Shown here one piece after another: positions 63,286 through 64,000 of a DNA stretch of 64,000 nucleotides. Under the pieces are notes generated by a model that made no database searches, had not been told where the DNA came from, and was given only the letters and a program-made list of their open reading frames with translations. The position numbers and the translations under genes are program-made. Source of the stretch: an uncultured Collinsella sp. (lineage in GTDB: Bacteria; Actinomycetota; Coriobacteriia; Coriobacteriales; Coriobacteriaceae). Each line of letters starts with the position of its first letter. The stretch's first letter is position 1. The stretch lies in NCBI GenBank assembly GCA_900754445.1, contig CAAECW010000116.1, positions 1 through 64,000 on the forward strand. The letters are read 5' to 3'.

Positions 63286-64000
63286 CTATTGGGCGTCGGC
63301 ATTGCTCTTCTCATGGCCACTCACCGCAGCACGGACATGGCCTCGCGCCCGCTCAAGAGCCACCGCAGCCTGCTCGGCATCGCAGTCCAGCAGTACCGAG
63401 ACAATAGCGGTTTTTACGTGGCCGCCGGCATCTGCAAGCGCCTGAACGGCGCGCTCGCGCGTGCAGCCGGTCGCCTCCATCACGATGTTCTGGCCGCGCA
63501 CCACCAACTTCTCGTTCGTCTGCTGCACATCGACCATCAGGTTTTGGTATACCTTGCCAATCTTGACCATGGCACCGGTCGAAATCATGTTGAGAATGAG
63601 CTTTTGAACCGTTCCCGCCTTGAGCCTCGTTGAGCCGGTCAGCACCTCGGGACCGGGCACGGGCTCAATGGCAAGATCTGCGCTCTCCCCGATCTTCGAC
63701 CCTTGGTTGCAGGCAATTGCAATGGTCTTGCACCCAGCTGCCTTGGCGTACACAAGGCCGCCCACCACATAAGGAGTACGACCGCTTGCCGCCAGGCCAA
63801 CGACAAGATCCTTGTCCGAGAGTCCACGCTCTCGCAGGTCGTTCGCGCCAAGCTCATCGCTGTCTTCGGCACCTTCGACAGCCTTGATAAACGCCGTCTC
63901 GCCTCCGGCAATGAGCCCGACAATCAGATCGGGTGACACGCCAAACGTGGGCGGACACTCCGAAGCGTCGAGTACGCCCAGACGACCGCTGGTGCCTGCG
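63286..64000 (-). CDS. murQ: N-acetylmuramic acid 6-phosphate etherase, 5' end missing
   Basis: The open frame enters from the right edge ([20 protein letters not shown]) and ends at 63286. It has the SIS fold with [35 protein letters not shown] and [22 protein letters not shown]. MurQ splits MurNAc-6P into GlcNAc-6P and lactate. The N-terminal part is outside the window. It is the first visible gene of the recycling operon, 57 bases upstream of the PTS gene. Confidence 0.94.
   Translation of the reverse strand, partial: AGTSGRLGVLDASECPPTFGVSPDLIVGLIAGGETAFIKAVEGAEDSDELGANDLRERGLSDKDLVVGLAASGRTPYVVGGLVYAKAAGCKTIAIACNQGSKIGESADLAIEPVPGPEVLTGSTRLKAGTVQKLILNMISTGAMVKIGKVYQNLMVDVQQTNEKLVVRGQNIVMEATGCTRERAVQALADAGGHVKTAIVSVLLDCDAEQAAVALERARGHVRAAVSGHEKSNADAQ

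Overview
The window reads as a chromosomal segment of a high-GC, anaerobic, Gram-positive gut actinobacterium, most like Coriobacteriia such as Collinsella. This is inferred from gene content and protein style recalled from memory, not from a search. Supporting signs are a monomeric [FeFe] hydrogenase operon, EFR1-type ferredoxin, rubredoxin with flavin reductase, a sortase-anchored surface protein, MurNAc recycling genes and very GC-rich codon usage.

Layout. 1-5.6 kb: AddA (cut by the left edge) and AddB recombination nuclease. 5.8-12.8 kb: YerC-like regulator, small membrane protein, Rrf2 regulator divergent from cysK, mnmA, M42 peptidase and an iron-type alcohol dehydrogenase. 13.0-18.2 kb: a clearly AT-rich island holding a compact peptide-natural-product (RiPP) cluster. 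It has a radical SAM/SPASM maturase, two small maturation-type proteins, an overlooked 59-residue Cys-rich candidate precursor, a LURP-one-like protein and a convergent ABC half-transporter. 18.4-22.7 kb: DUF1275 membrane protein, YgiQ-type radical SAM protein, CPBP protease and an orphan RelB/DinJ-like antitoxin. 22.9-28.9 kb: an operon of a NuoF-fragment/GltD-like flavoprotein, an [FeFe] hydrogenase, a lipoprotein and a fused ABC permease-ATPase. 29-33 kb: a GH4 glycosidase remnant, EFR1 ferredoxin and a DEAD-box helicase. 33.6-40.6 kb: FHA protein, Ser/Thr kinase and an 1111-residue coiled-coil/CAP/LPxTG surface protein. 41-44 kb: copA-copZ-csoR copper operon. 44-48.4 kb: zinc-ribbon membrane protein, amidohydrolase, a DUF559-like nuclease-fold protein and a hypothetical protein. 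48.7-56.6 kb: gltD, gltB and an Nramp transporter. 56.7-59.3 kb: rubredoxin, flavin reductase, smpB, a TPR-like protein and two tRNAs. 59.5-64 kb: a hypothetical protein, an ArsC/Spx-family protein and a MurNAc operon (murQ cut by the right edge, PTS EIIBC, mupG).

The second notable layer is intergenic. Several families of fixed-length palindromic repeats lie between genes: a 57-bp unit (12 full copies plus one truncated, mostly pairs at about 80-bp period), a 46-bp unit (three in tandem at 62-bp period), a 63-bp unit (two copies), a GGTGCA/GCACC family (four copies), a 30-bp direct repeat pair, and two 235-bp segments bounded by related inverted repeats but with unlike interiors. They often lie on both sides of single genes or small gene groups, and one copy sits at the broken end of the GH4 remnant. 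The RiPP cluster and these repeats are the parts most worth a second look.
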